Source of the DNA: Mesorhizobium sp. YM1C-6-2
GTDB taxonomy: Bacteria > Pseudomonadota > Alphaproteobacteria > Rhizobiales > Rhizobiaceae
DNA length: 45,193 nucleotides
Assembly (NCBI RefSeq): GCF_003666685.1
Contig: NZ_RCIZ01000018.1
Span: forward strand, 1 to 45,193
Direction: 5' to 3'
Part shown: one piece after another, positions 35,533 to 43,487 of the stretch
How positions within the stretch are numbered: the first letter of the stretch is position 1
Layout of the letters: each line of letters begins with the position of its first letter
Notes under the pieces: generated by a model
Databases searched by the model: none
What the model was told of the DNA's origin: nothing
The model's input: only the letters and a program-made list of their open reading frames with translations
Program-made: the position numbers and the translations under genes

Positions 35533-36207
35533 ATGAAGAACAACGTCAAAATCGCTCGGCCGGCCGTGGCGGCGCTTGGGCTGGTGGCCCTTCTCGGCAC
35601 CGTCCCAGCGTTCGCGGCAGACGTCGTGATGGAAGCGCCGCCGGCGCCCGCCGTCCCGATGGAAGAGCCGCCGCTCAACACCTGGTCCGGCCCCTATGCC
35701 GGTGTTTCGCTGGGCTACGGCTTCTCCGGTGAAACCGAAGTCGACGCGCCGATCGGAACGAACACGATCGGCACCGATGGCTTCCTGCTCGGCGGTTTCG
35801 CCGGTTACAACTGGCAGTCCGGCAACATCGTGGCCGGCGCGGAAGCCGACATCGGCTATAGCTGGGAAGAAGGCAGCAATGCCGGCCTGACCTCCGAGTC
35901 CGGGGTCGAAGGCTCGCTGCGCGCGCGTCTCGGTTATGTCGTGTCGCCGAACGTCCTGCTCTATGCCACCGCCGGTGGCGCAGCCAAGGACCTCGAGGTC
36001 TCGGGCGGCGGCGTCAGCGACAGCAACACGATGATCGGCTGGACGGCCGGCGCCGGTGCCGACATCATGGTCACCGAGCACGTGTTCGGTCGCGTCGAGT
36101 ACCGCTACACCGACTTCGGCAGCGATACCTTCACGACCGCCGGCGGATCGGCCGACGTCGACGACAAGGACCACCGTGTCACCTTCGGCCTCGGCATGAA
36201 GTTCTGA
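35533..36207 (+). CDS. Outer-membrane beta-barrel protein (Omp25/RopB type)
   Basis: A 224-residue outer-membrane porin-like protein. Signal peptide of about 28 residues (ARPAVAALGLVALLGTVPAFA, cut before ADV), a Pro/Glu-rich linker (APPAPAVPMEEPP), then NTWSGPYAGVSLGYGFSG and alternating strands of an 8-strand barrel, ending in HRVTFGLGMKF, whose terminal Phe is the outer-membrane sorting signal. Of the rhizobial and Brucella Omp25/31 (RopB) family. Transcribed alone from a 400-base leader; terminator follows. Confidence 0.9.
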   Translation: MKNNVKIARPAVAALGLVALLGTVPAFAADVVMEAPPAPAVPMEEPPLNTWSGPYAGVSLGYGFSGETEVDAPIGTNTIGTDGFLLGGFAGYNWQSGNIVAGAEADIGYSWEEGSNAGLTSESGVEGSLRARLGYVVSPNVLLYATAGGAAKDLEVSGGGVSDSNTMIGWTAGAGADIMVTEHVFGRVEYRYTDFGSDTFTTAGGSADVDDKDHRVTFGLGMKF

Positions 36208-36228
36208 TCGGCACAATCCTCTTACGGC

Positions 36229-36256
36229 AAACCGGGCGCCTCGGCGCCCGGTTTTG
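36229..36256 (+). terminator. Rho-independent terminator of the OMP gene
   Basis: ACCGGGCGC (36231-36239) and GCGCCCGGT (36244-36252) pair with a short loop, preceded by AA and followed by TTTTGTTTT. It lies about 22 bases after the OMP stop and between convergent genes. Confidence 0.85.
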
Positions 36257-36279
36257 TTTTGGCGGTAGCGACGTGTCGA

Positions 36280-36876
36280 TCAGGCCGGCAGCAGGGCCTT
36301 CAGTTCCGGGAATTTCTCGTCGAAGCGCGCGGCCCAGCGCTTCAGCCGACTGCGGCCCTTCTCCCACTTTCCGGCAAAGCGAAGGTCCAGATAGCCGAGC
36401 ACCGAGCGCAGCGCGATCTGCCCTCCGGTGATCTTCTTGCCGAGCTTCGGCGGATTGGCGTTGAGCGCGTCGAGCGCATTCGTCACCTTGCCCCACTGCT
36501 TGTCGAGCCAGGGCAGATGGACGATCTCCTCCGGCCGCGAACGGCGCTCGTAGACATGGGCCAGCGCACAATCCGCGATGCCGTCCGCCAATGCCTCGAG
36601 CCGCTCGGCATCAGTGCGCTTGGCCGGATTGCGCGGGAAGAGCTTGTTACCGGACTGCCGGTTCAGGTACTGCGTGATCGCCCGGCTGTCGAAGATCGTC
36701 TCGCCGTCATCGGCGATCAGCACCGGAATCTTGCCGAGCGGGTTGGCCTTGAGGAATTCTTCCGTCGGGCTCGACGTCTCCACCAGGACCGCTTCCAGCG
36801 GAATATCCAGATAGGCCGCCGCCATGCGGACCTTGCAGCTGTAGGGCGAAGCGGGCGCGACGAGGACTTTTGCCAT
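36280..36876 (-). CDS. Glutathione S-transferase family protein
   Basis: A 198-residue soluble GST. N-terminal thioredoxin-fold domain: APASPYSCKVRM (the Ser/Cys site), NPLGKIPVLIADDG (cis-Pro), and DSRAITQYLN (Glu/Asp-Ser site for glutathione gamma-Glu). An all-helical C-terminal domain follows from about 85. It conjugates or isomerises substrates with glutathione; no specific class can be fixed. ATG 36876 is favoured, with GGAAAG upstream. Confidence 0.85.
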   Translation of the reverse strand: MAKVLVAPASPYSCKVRMAAAYLDIPLEAVLVETSSPTEEFLKANPLGKIPVLIADDGETIFDSRAITQYLNRQSGNKLFPRNPAKRTDAERLEALADGIADCALAHVYERRSRPEEIVHLPWLDKQWGKVTNALDALNANPPKLGKKITGGQIALRSVLGYLDLRFAGKWEKGRSRLKRWAARFDEKFPELKALLPA

Positions 36877-36971
36877 CTGACTTTCCAGAGAATGGTTTGC
36901 GACGGCGCGGACGTTAAGCACTGGCGGACAACAGGCAAAGGCCAGCCGCGGAGAATCTATCCGCCAGGCAA

Positions 36972-37739
36972 CTATCCGCCCCGCCCCTTGCCTGCCCGCA
37001 CCGGCGGCATGACGACCTTGGAAAGCCGGCAGTCGCGCCGGTCGACCTCCGGACAGGAGCGGAACTCCAGATCCTTGGTCATGCAGATGCGGACCTCGCG
37101 CAGATAGCGCCGGTCGCAGGTGACGGCGACGGCATCGCCCGGAAGCGACGGATTGGCCTTCAGAAAGGCTCTCTCGGCGTCATCCGGATCGAGCGTCCTG
37201 TAGGCGTCGAGACGGCGGAATTCCGGGGGAATGCTGACCGTCTCGCGGGCGGCGCGCAACACCGCGAAATAGTCGTCCTGATCGAGACCCGCGCAGGAAC
37301 CGTGCTTTCGCCACTGGTGGCGGATGAGGCCGGCGGACGGCATGATGTCGTAGAGCGTGCGCAACGTCGCGTTGGATACGTCCGGCTCGTCGGTGCGGCA
37401 GCGTTCCGGAAAGCCGCGCTCGAATTGCGGCCAGAGCCCGTGCACGACGAAGGCATAGGGCCTATCGGTGGCGCATTGCTGCCGGTTCGCGTCCTCGCCT
37501 TCCGCTTCGCAGTAGCTCGGCGACCAGGACAGCGAGAGCACGTAGAAATCGAAGCCTTGGCCGATCGGCAGCCGTGACGGGGCCGGTTGCCTTTCAGACC
37601 GTCCGGCCGGCGCATCGGACGGCGCGGTCTGCGCGATGGGCGTCGGCGGCTTTGTGTCGGAGGGTTGTTCCGCCTCCTGGCTGCAGCCGGCGAGGAGAAC
37701 CAGCGCGAGCGCCGCGAGCCCGGCCCGGCTGCGCCGCAT
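36972..37739 (-). CDS. Secreted ribonuclease T2 family lipoprotein
   Basis: A 255-residue exported ribonuclease. Signal with a lipobox LLAGC (Cys 19 would be lipidated), then a Pro/Thr linker, then the T2 fold. CAS1 is FVVHGLWPQ (H100). CAS2 is HQWRKHGSC (H141 to H146 region), where Gln replaces the usual catalytic Glu in HEWxKHGTC. Eight Cys suggest disulfides. The enzyme would cut RNA outside the cytoplasm; the Glu to Gln change may lower activity. It lies 8 bases downstream of the next gene's stop, same strand. Confidence 0.8.
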   Translation of the reverse strand: MRRSRAGLAALALVLLAGCSQEAEQPSDTKPPTPIAQTAPSDAPAGRSERQPAPSRLPIGQGFDFYVLSLSWSPSYCEAEGEDANRQQCATDRPYAFVVHGLWPQFERGFPERCRTDEPDVSNATLRTLYDIMPSAGLIRHQWRKHGSCAGLDQDDYFAVLRAARETVSIPPEFRRLDAYRTLDPDDAERAFLKANPSLPGDAVAVTCDRRYLREVRICMTKDLEFRSCPEVDRRDCRLSKVVMPPVRAGKGRGG

Positions 37740-37747
37740 GCCAGCGA

Positions 37748-38203
37748 TCAGCGAAGGACCCGGCAGGCGCCGTTGTAGACGAACCAGCGGTCGAAGCCGG
37801 AGACGCAGAACTCGACATTGTTGCCGACGCCGGCAAAGCCCTGGCCTTCCTCGATGAGGTACCAGATGTCGCGGGCGTTGCCGTCGGAGAGGATGACCTG
37901 CGCGCCGCAATAGGTGCGGCCGATCGGCCAGTTTTCCTGCGCGGGCAGATAACGATTCTCGCGGATGTTCTGGAAATCGCTGATCGCCACCAGCGGCAGG
38001 TTCGGCACATGGCGGACCTGGTAGGCGAAGCGGCTGGTGATCCTGCCGAGCACCCAGCTTTGCGAACAGGCGCCCGAATCGCTGTAGCCGGAATAGACGC
38101 CGAGGTCGGCCGCCTGGACGGCGGGCGTAACCCCGACGGCGGCCGCGAGGCCAAGCAGCGCGGCGAGAACGGGACGGGTGACGCGGCGGGCGAAGCGGTG
38201 CAT
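37748..38203 (-). CDS. Secreted Cys-containing hypothetical protein
   Basis: A 151-residue exported protein. Signal peptide of about 31 residues (basic HRFARRVTRP, hydrophobic LAALLGLAAAVGVTP, cut near VQAA), then a compact domain with four Cys (GACSQ, TYCGAQ, EFCVSG, GACRV) likely in two disulfides, and Trp/Tyr-rich strands. GGAGAGG lies before the ATG at 38203. It forms a pair with the RNase T2 gene and may be periplasmic. No family name assigned. Confidence 0.6.
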   Translation of the reverse strand: MHRFARRVTRPVLAALLGLAAAVGVTPAVQAADLGVYSGYSDSGACSQSWVLGRITSRFAYQVRHVPNLPLVAISDFQNIRENRYLPAQENWPIGRTYCGAQVILSDGNARDIWYLIEEGQGFAGVGNNVEFCVSGFDRWFVYNGACRVLR

Positions 38204-38265
38204 GTGAGCCTCTCCTGGGCTTTGGCGTTGAGCCTTGCGCATAATCGTTTCTGCGAAGGGCGCGG

Positions 38266-39126
38266 TCAAGCGGGCGCGGCCTCCCCCGCCAGCCAGTCCA
38301 GCGACCAGCGCGCCTGCGGCTCCTCGGCGAGCGCCTTGTGGAGTTCGGGAAGGATGACGCGCATCTCCTTCTCGAAGACGAAGGGCGGGTTGACGACAAC
38401 GAGCCCGCTGCCGTCGAAGCGCGCCTCGCGCGAGGGACGGCGGACCTCGAAGGCGACGTCGAGGATCTTCGGGATGCCCGACGCCTTCAGGCTCTCGCGG
38501 AAATCCTTTACGGCGGCGCGGTCCTTGATCGGGTACCAGAGCGCATAGATGCCGCCCGGCCAGCGCAGGTGGGCGCGCACGAGCCCGTCGACCAGCCGCT
38601 CGAACTCGCCAGCCTGCTCAAAGGGCGGATCGACCAGCACCAGCCCGCGTTTCTCCTTGGGCGGCAGATGCGCACCGAGCGCCAGCCAGCCGTCGAGCTC
38701 GATGGCGCGAACCTGGAAGTCGCCGGCGAAGAACGTTTTCAGCCGCTGGAAATCCTGTGGATGGAGCTCGATGGCGCTGAGGCGGTCCTGCGGCCGCAGG
38801 AGATGACGCACGATCAACGGCGACCCCGGATAACGCGCGACGCCTCCGTCAGGGTTTTCTGCCGCCACGGCCGCAAGGTAGGGCGCGAGCAGCGCCTCGG
38901 CCTCCGGCGAAAGCTTCGCCTGCAGCAGCCGGCCGATGCCGCCCTGCCATTCGCCCGTCTTCTGCGCCTCTTCCGAGGAGAGGTCGTAGAGGCCGATGCC
39001 GGCATGGGTGTCGACGACGCGGAACGCCTTGTCCTTCAGCTTCAGATATTCGACCAGCCGCGACAGCGCCGCGTGCTTGGCGACGTCGGCGAAATTGCCG
39101 GCGTGGTAGGCGTGGCGGTAGTTCAT
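38266..39126 (-). CDS. rlmJ: 23S rRNA (adenine-N6) methyltransferase RlmJ
   Basis: A 286-residue SAM-dependent methyltransferase that modifies A2030 of 23S rRNA. The start NYRHAYHAGNFADVAKHA is diagnostic, followed by the SAM region RVVDTHAGIGLYDL, then GLVLVDPPFE (the DPPF catalytic motif) and IYALWYPIKDRAAVKDF. It overlaps the preceding gene's stop by 4 bases (ATGA). Housekeeping role. Confidence 0.93.
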   Translation of the reverse strand: MNYRHAYHAGNFADVAKHAALSRLVEYLKLKDKAFRVVDTHAGIGLYDLSSEEAQKTGEWQGGIGRLLQAKLSPEAEALLAPYLAAVAAENPDGGVARYPGSPLIVRHLLRPQDRLSAIELHPQDFQRLKTFFAGDFQVRAIELDGWLALGAHLPPKEKRGLVLVDPPFEQAGEFERLVDGLVRAHLRWPGGIYALWYPIKDRAAVKDFRESLKASGIPKILDVAFEVRRPSREARFDGSGLVVVNPPFVFEKEMRVILPELHKALAEEPQARWSLDWLAGEAAPA

Positions 39127-39752
39127 TGCTCGGGACGGCCCCCATCGGGACGGGCGTCCCTGCCCCAGCGCGGCCGCGCCGGCTCGGCATCCGGCTTGCG
39201 ATCGCGTTTGCGCCGCCGCATCGACAGCACCAGGCCGATGAAGCCGATGGCTGTCAGGGCGAAGCCGACCGGCTGCAGGCGCGGGTCGAGCGCGCCGGCG
39301 CCCCGGCGCAGGGTCAGGTCGACCGAGCGGATCTGGATGCCCTCGGCGTCGCCCGGCCCGACGACGAAGGTGTAGTCGCCCTTCTCGATGCCGGTGATGA
39401 CGCCGGCCTCGTCGCGATAGATCTTTTCGCGGAGCTGCGGGCTCCGCTCCTGCGGCTTGGCCTCGTTGAACGACAGCGTCTCGGCGAGCACGGTGCGGCC
39501 GCCGGTCGAGGCGGTGAGGGTCAGCGCGGTGCGGCCGCGCGCGAATTCGGGCGGCGCCACGGCCGTCATGTCGACCAGCACACGCACCGGCTCGTCGGCG
39601 GAGGACAGCGCGACGGTGATCGGCCGGAAGGCGCCGCCGTCGCTGACCCGCCAGGTCCCCATCTCGTCGCCGGAGAAATTGGTGACATACCAGGGATAGC
39701 CGAACCCCATGGCGGCGCCGGCGAGCAGGATCACGAGAAAGATCGTCCGCAT
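39123..39752 (-). CDS. Membrane-anchored hypothetical protein
   Basis: A 209-residue protein with a hydrophobic N-terminus (signal anchor, about 3-22), an exposed beta-rich domain (about 30-155), a second membrane span near 165-182 (PVGFALTAIGFIGLVLSM), and a very basic cytoplasmic tail. No motif recognised. It is translationally coupled to rlmJ (4-base overlap), so they are co-expressed. Confidence 0.6.
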   Translation of the reverse strand: MRTIFLVILLAGAAMGFGYPWYVTNFSGDEMGTWRVSDGGAFRPITVALSSADEPVRVLVDMTAVAPPEFARGRTALTLTASTGGRTVLAETLSFNEAKPQERSPQLREKIYRDEAGVITGIEKGDYTFVVGPGDAEGIQIRSVDLTLRRGAGALDPRLQPVGFALTAIGFIGLVLSMRRRKRDRKPDAEPARPRWGRDARPDGGRPEQ

Positions 39753-39783
39753 GGTCAGTTCCCGTCCGCTCGCATCCGGCGCG

Positions 39784-40233
39784 TCACGCCTTGCGCTCCC
39801 AACGCCGGTCCGGCGTCTGCTGCCAATAGGTGACGGCGTGGCCGCCCGCCTTCATCGTCTTCCAGTGCCCACGCGCCGCCTCGACCTGGCCGGCGTCGTG
39901 GCCGTCGAAGAGGAACACCGCGCGCTCATAGGCGGAAAGGTCGGGCGGCGATGCGCCGTCGACGAGGAAGCGGATCTGCGCGCCGTTGGGATTGGCGTCG
40001 GTGGTGGTGAGGAGCACCGGCTGGTCGGCGGCGTGCGGGTCGCGGTCGCTGCCATGGGCGAGGAAGGAATCGTCGCGAAAGGTCCACAGATGCTGGTCGA
40101 GCGCGTCGCGCCGCTCGTCGGTGCCCGATTGCACGACGGCGCGCCAGCCACGCCCGAGACTGCGCTCCAGGAGGCCCGGCAGCGCGTCCTCCAGCGTGGA
40201 TTCGGTCAGGTGGTAGAAGAGCACTTCGGCCAT
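39784..40233 (-). CDS. holC: DNA polymerase III chi subunit
   Basis: A 149-residue chi subunit (HolC), which links the clamp loader to single-stranded-DNA-binding protein. It shows the family's start EVLFYHLTESTLEDALPGLLERSLGRGWRAVVQ, HLWTFRDDSFLAHG, and C-terminal AYERAVFLFDGHDAGQVEAARGHWK. The ATG at 40233 is chosen for this domain start although the frame extends upstream. It begins at the edge of the repeat-bearing gap. Confidence 0.9.
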   Translation of the reverse strand: MAEVLFYHLTESTLEDALPGLLERSLGRGWRAVVQSGTDERRDALDQHLWTFRDDSFLAHGSDRDPHAADQPVLLTTTDANPNGAQIRFLVDGASPPDLSAYERAVFLFDGHDAGQVEAARGHWKTMKAGGHAVTYWQQTPDRRWERKA

Positions 40234-40282
40234 CGGGCTGTGTTTAAGCATGTTTGCGGGAGAGCGGAAGGGTGGCTTCTTT

Positions 40283-40406
40283 CCTTCTCCCCGTTCACGG
40301 GGAGAAGGTGCCCGAAGGGGCGGATGAGGGGCGGCGCTTCGTTCTGACAAGTTTGTGCTGCCCCTCACCTGCCTGCCGGCATCCTCTCCCCGTGAACGGG
40401 GAGAGG
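40283..40406. repeat. RIME-like palindromic intergenic repeat
   Basis: Two hairpins with related arms bracket this element. CCTTCTCCCCGT-TC-ACGGGGAGAAGG (40283-40308) is followed by GTGCCCGAAGGGGCGGATGAGGGGC. CCTCTCCCCGT-GA-ACGGGGAGAGG (40383-40406) ends it, and the central GAGGGGC/GCCCCTC also pair. This is the usual form of rhizobial RIME-type intergenic mosaic repeats. Confidence 0.8.
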
Positions 40407-41255
40407 CGAAGCGCTCCACCCACGCGCTTCGTCGTCGCCACGCCTCGTTTCCGATCTGGCCGTTGAAAGAAAGTCGGGAAGACGGGAGGGTCGTGACCCC
40501 CAGTCTAAATTTTGTAATGGGTGGTCTTGTCGACCCAGCCTGACCCCCTGGCGTCAGGCGACGGAAGGCTTTGGGCCTCCGCCCCCGTCCGGTGGCTGTC
40601 GCCGCTTTCGGCCGGGCACACGTCACTGTCGGCCACGAGATACTCCAGTGGTCCGGGACGTACGGTGCTCCGTCTGCCTCCGTCGCGGAGCCGGCCGCTA
40701 ATCTGGCCGTCTCCGCCGGGCATGCCGGCCTGTCGGGCGCCCTCGGGACCGTGGAACCGCTTCCACGGGTGGGAGGTCACCGCCGCCCTCCCTGACACCC
40801 GGTGCGCACCAGGTTCCCGCGAGAGCGATGCGCCAAGTATCGCGGAGAGCCGGAGCGGGTGAGTGCAGTTGCGAAAAGTTTTTACGGAAAGACGACCGGC
40901 ATGGTGTCGTCGGTCCGTAGAAGAGAAAGCAACTTCAGTGGCTTGCCCCATAGGTTGGCGGGGCGAAAAAATCGCCAGTTGCGAATGAGCGAACAAAATT
41001 CATTCACGCGGCCATGGCATCGCGTTCGGCCAGCCCTACTGGCCTTCGGCCGGGTTCCCAGCGAGAACAACGGGAAGACGATGCGGGCTGTTTGGGCGAG
41101 TGAATAAAGTTCCCCAAAGGCCAATATCACCGCGACCCGGCCGGTGCTACCGTAACGTCATCTAGAGCGCGGCGCCTGGCTATCAGGCGTGCGCGCAGAC
41201 TCGGAAGTTTCCAACTCGGGCGGCGGCTATCCAGAAGCAACCGGAGGAGGTGAAA
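40407..41255. other. Gene-free region before arylsulfatase
   Basis: About 850 bases with no convincing gene. The piece from about 40500 to 40870 looks like a conserved-looking remnant without open frame. Frames in either strand lack good starts or homologous patterns. The final 100 bases precede the sulfatase ribosome-binding site and probably carry its promoter. Confidence 0.4.
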
Positions 41256-42965
41256 ATGAGTCGCAGAATCCTTGACTGCAGCATTGGAATCCTGGCCGCC
41301 GCAACGGTTCTGTGGGGCGCGCAGTCGCCCGCACAGGCCCAGGAGACGCAAAAGCCCAACATCCTGTTCATCATGGGCGACGACATCGGCTGGATGCAGC
41401 CGAGCATCTATCACCAAGGCCTGATGGTCGGCGAGACGCCCAACATAGATCGCATCGGCAACGAAGGTGCGAAATTCATGACCTACTATGCCGAGCAGAG
41501 TTGCACGGCTGGGCGGACCGCCTTCATTACAGGCATGCAGCCGGTGCGCGTCGGCATGGTCCTGCCGGAAATTCCCGGAAGCCCGTCCTACCTGCGGGCC
41601 GGCACGCCTCACCTCGCCAAGTTCCTGTATGATCTCGGCTACTCTACGGGTGAGTTCGGCAAGAATCATCTCGGAGACACCACCGAATCCCTGCCGACGG
41701 CCCACGGATTCCAGGAATTCTGGGGCTACCTCTATCACCTCGACGCCATGCAGGGGGTGAGCTTCCCCGACATCAACAAGACCCCGACCGAGCAGGGGAT
41801 CGCGCCACCTTGCAGGAACACGCCGATCCCCGGCATAGCGGAAGACCCGGCGGCCGTGGATCCGAAGGCCACGACCTGCCTGACGCCACCGCGTCCGATG
41901 CTCGCCTGCGAGTCGTCCGACGGATCCCCGGCAAATCAATCCTGCAAGGATGAGGGTCCGCTGACGCTGGAGCGATCAAAGACCATTGACGAGGAAATCT
42001 CCGCCAAGGTCATCGACTTCCTCGACCGGAACGACCCGGAGAAGACCAAGAAGCCGTTCTTCGTCTGGTACAACCCGGCCCGCATGCACATCACCACGGT
42101 GCTGCCGGACAAATATCTGAACATGGTCGGCGAGCCGGGCGGCAAGGACTGGGGCATCAACGAAGCCGGCATGAAGCAGATGGACGACAACATCGGCTAC
42201 GTGTTGAAGAAGCTCGAGGAGATGGGAGAACTCGACAACACCATCGTCGTCTTCACCACCGACAATGGCGCCGAGACAATCACGTTCCCGGACGGCGGCA
42301 CCACCCCGTTCAAGGGCGGAAAGCTCAGCACCTGGGAAGGCGGCATGCGTGCACCGCTCGTCGTGCGCTGGCCAGGGCATATCGAACCCGGCACCGTCGT
42401 CAACGATATGTTCTCGGCGCTCGACTGGTTGCCGACGCTCGTGGACATCGCCGGTGGCCCGAAGGGCGACGAACTCAAAAAGAAGATCGAGTCCGGCACC
42501 TACCCGGGGATCGTCAAGACCACGCTCGACGGAATCGACCAGCGCGAGTTCCTGGAGGGCAAAGCACCATCCGCGCGCGACTCCTTCCTGTACTACTCCG
42601 GCAAGGAGCCCTCAGCGGTCCGCTACAAGAACTGGAAGATGTATTTCGCCATGGTGTCCGACGATCCGGCCGGCTTCATCGCCGGGGTGATGCCGTATTC
42701 GTGGACGCAGGTCGTCAACATCAAGCGCGATCCATTCGAGACCTCGGTCGGTCAGCAGATCAAGACGCTCTTCGGTATGGGCGGCGCCATCGCGTCACCG
42801 TCCACCGCCTATGTCTATGACTGGAACATCCTGCCCATCGGCCAGCAATTGTGGCTGAAGCATCTCGAGACCTACATCGCCTACCCGCCGCTTCAGGACC
42901 CTGCAAGCTACAATCTGGAGCAGGTGATGGCGCAGGTCCGGCAGATGAAGACAGGTAGCGACTGA
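41256..42965 (+). CDS. Exported arylsulfatase
   Basis: A 569-residue sulfatase of the S1 family, removing sulfate esters from an unknown substrate. Signal peptide of about 29 residues (cleavage near AQAQE). Metal site 1 is GDDIGW (D42, D43). The formylglycine Cys is C83 in SCTAGR (CxAxR type), which needs a formylglycine-generating enzyme that is not in this window. GKNHLGD, AHGFQEF, TTDNGAE (second metal site) and WPGHIEPG are all present. GGAGGAGG stands 5 bases before ATG 41256. Confidence 0.9.
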   Translation: MSRRILDCSIGILAAATVLWGAQSPAQAQETQKPNILFIMGDDIGWMQPSIYHQGLMVGETPNIDRIGNEGAKFMTYYAEQSCTAGRTAFITGMQPVRVGMVLPEIPGSPSYLRAGTPHLAKFLYDLGYSTGEFGKNHLGDTTESLPTAHGFQEFWGYLYHLDAMQGVSFPDINKTPTEQGIAPPCRNTPIPGIAEDPAAVDPKATTCLTPPRPMLACESSDGSPANQSCKDEGPLTLERSKTIDEEISAKVIDFLDRNDPEKTKKPFFVWYNPARMHITTVLPDKYLNMVGEPGGKDWGINEAGMKQMDDNIGYVLKKLEEMGELDNTIVVFTTDNGAETITFPDGGTTPFKGGKLSTWEGGMRAPLVVRWPGHIEPGTVVNDMFSALDWLPTLVDIAGGPKGDELKKKIESGTYPGIVKTTLDGIDQREFLEGKAPSARDSFLYYSGKEPSAVRYKNWKMYFAMVSDDPAGFIAGVMPYSWTQVVNIKRDPFETSVGQQIKTLFGMGGAIASPSTAYVYDWNILPIGQQLWLKHLETYIAYPPLQDPASYNLEQVMAQVRQMKTGSD

Positions 42966-42975
42966 CCCGCCAATG

Positions 42976-43010
42976 CCGGACGCCCCGCCACGGGGGCGTC
43001 CGGTTCTGTT
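42976..43010 (+). terminator. Terminator after the first sulfatase
   Basis: A perfect stem CCGGACGCCCC (42976-42986) and GGGGCGTCCGG (42993-43003), loop 6, followed by TTCTGTT. It lies 11 bases after the stop of the first arylsulfatase. Confidence 0.8.
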
Positions 43011-43085
43011 GACGGCCGCCCTTACCCCGGCCGTCGCTCGCGCCCAATCCGATCCGCTGCCATCCCGGAACGACCCGGCCTCGAA

Positions 43086-43220
43086 GGCCGTCCTAGATTA
43101 GCGGGCATCTTCCTCCCGAGGCGAAAACAACGGAAAACTCCCATGAACCGGCTCACATCCATCCTCGCCTCGATCCTCATCGGCGGCGCCGTGCAGGCGC
43201 TTGCCGTGCTGCCCGGCCAG
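43086..43220. repeat. Direct repeat copy A (135 bp)
   Basis: Same sequence as 45059-45193, with three mismatches, all in the untranslated part. It covers the leader and first 26 codons of an amino-acid ABC-transporter binding-protein gene. The pair flanks the second sulfatase gene and indicates a duplication. Confidence 0.95.
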
Positions 43221-43372
43221 TGGGCGAAAACCTCGACGCCATCAAGGCGGCCGGGGTGATCAAGATCGGCACCGAGGGCACCTACGCGCCCTTCACCTAC
43301 CATGACCCCAGCGGCGAGCTGGTCGTGGGCGAAAAATACCGGCCTTTCGTCGCGCCCGACCTCACGACATGA
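43143..43372 (+). pseudogene. Truncated amino-acid ABC-transporter substrate-binding gene
   Basis: The start MNRLTSILASILIGGAVQALA is a signal peptide. Immediately after codon 26 a frameshift stops translation at 43257-43259. In another frame the expected start of the mature protein continues (ENLDAIKAAGVIKIGTEGTYAPFTYHDPSGELV), the typical opening of family-3 periplasmic binding proteins, and then runs into unrelated sequence with a stop at 43370-43372. The rest of the gene is missing. Copy B at the window end may be the intact gene, from which this is a duplicated 5' fragment. Confidence 0.85.
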
Positions 43373-43487
43373 GGTGCAGAAAAACTTGTTCACGAATGGC
43401 GACGATGCCGCTCAAGGCCGGATGACATCTTGCGGCTGGTAAGCCAAACTTACCCGCGACGCGACCTTGTGGTCAGGGAGGCGGATC

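Noticed and set aside
35289-35732. Plus-strand frame crossing the start of the outer-membrane protein
   Set aside because: It overlaps a clear signal-peptide gene in another frame and carries no motif.
40505-40996. Minus-strand frame of 163 codons after the RIME-like repeat
   Set aside because: Arg/Gly/Pro-rich, no start signal and no motif; probably a GC-biased non-coding frame.
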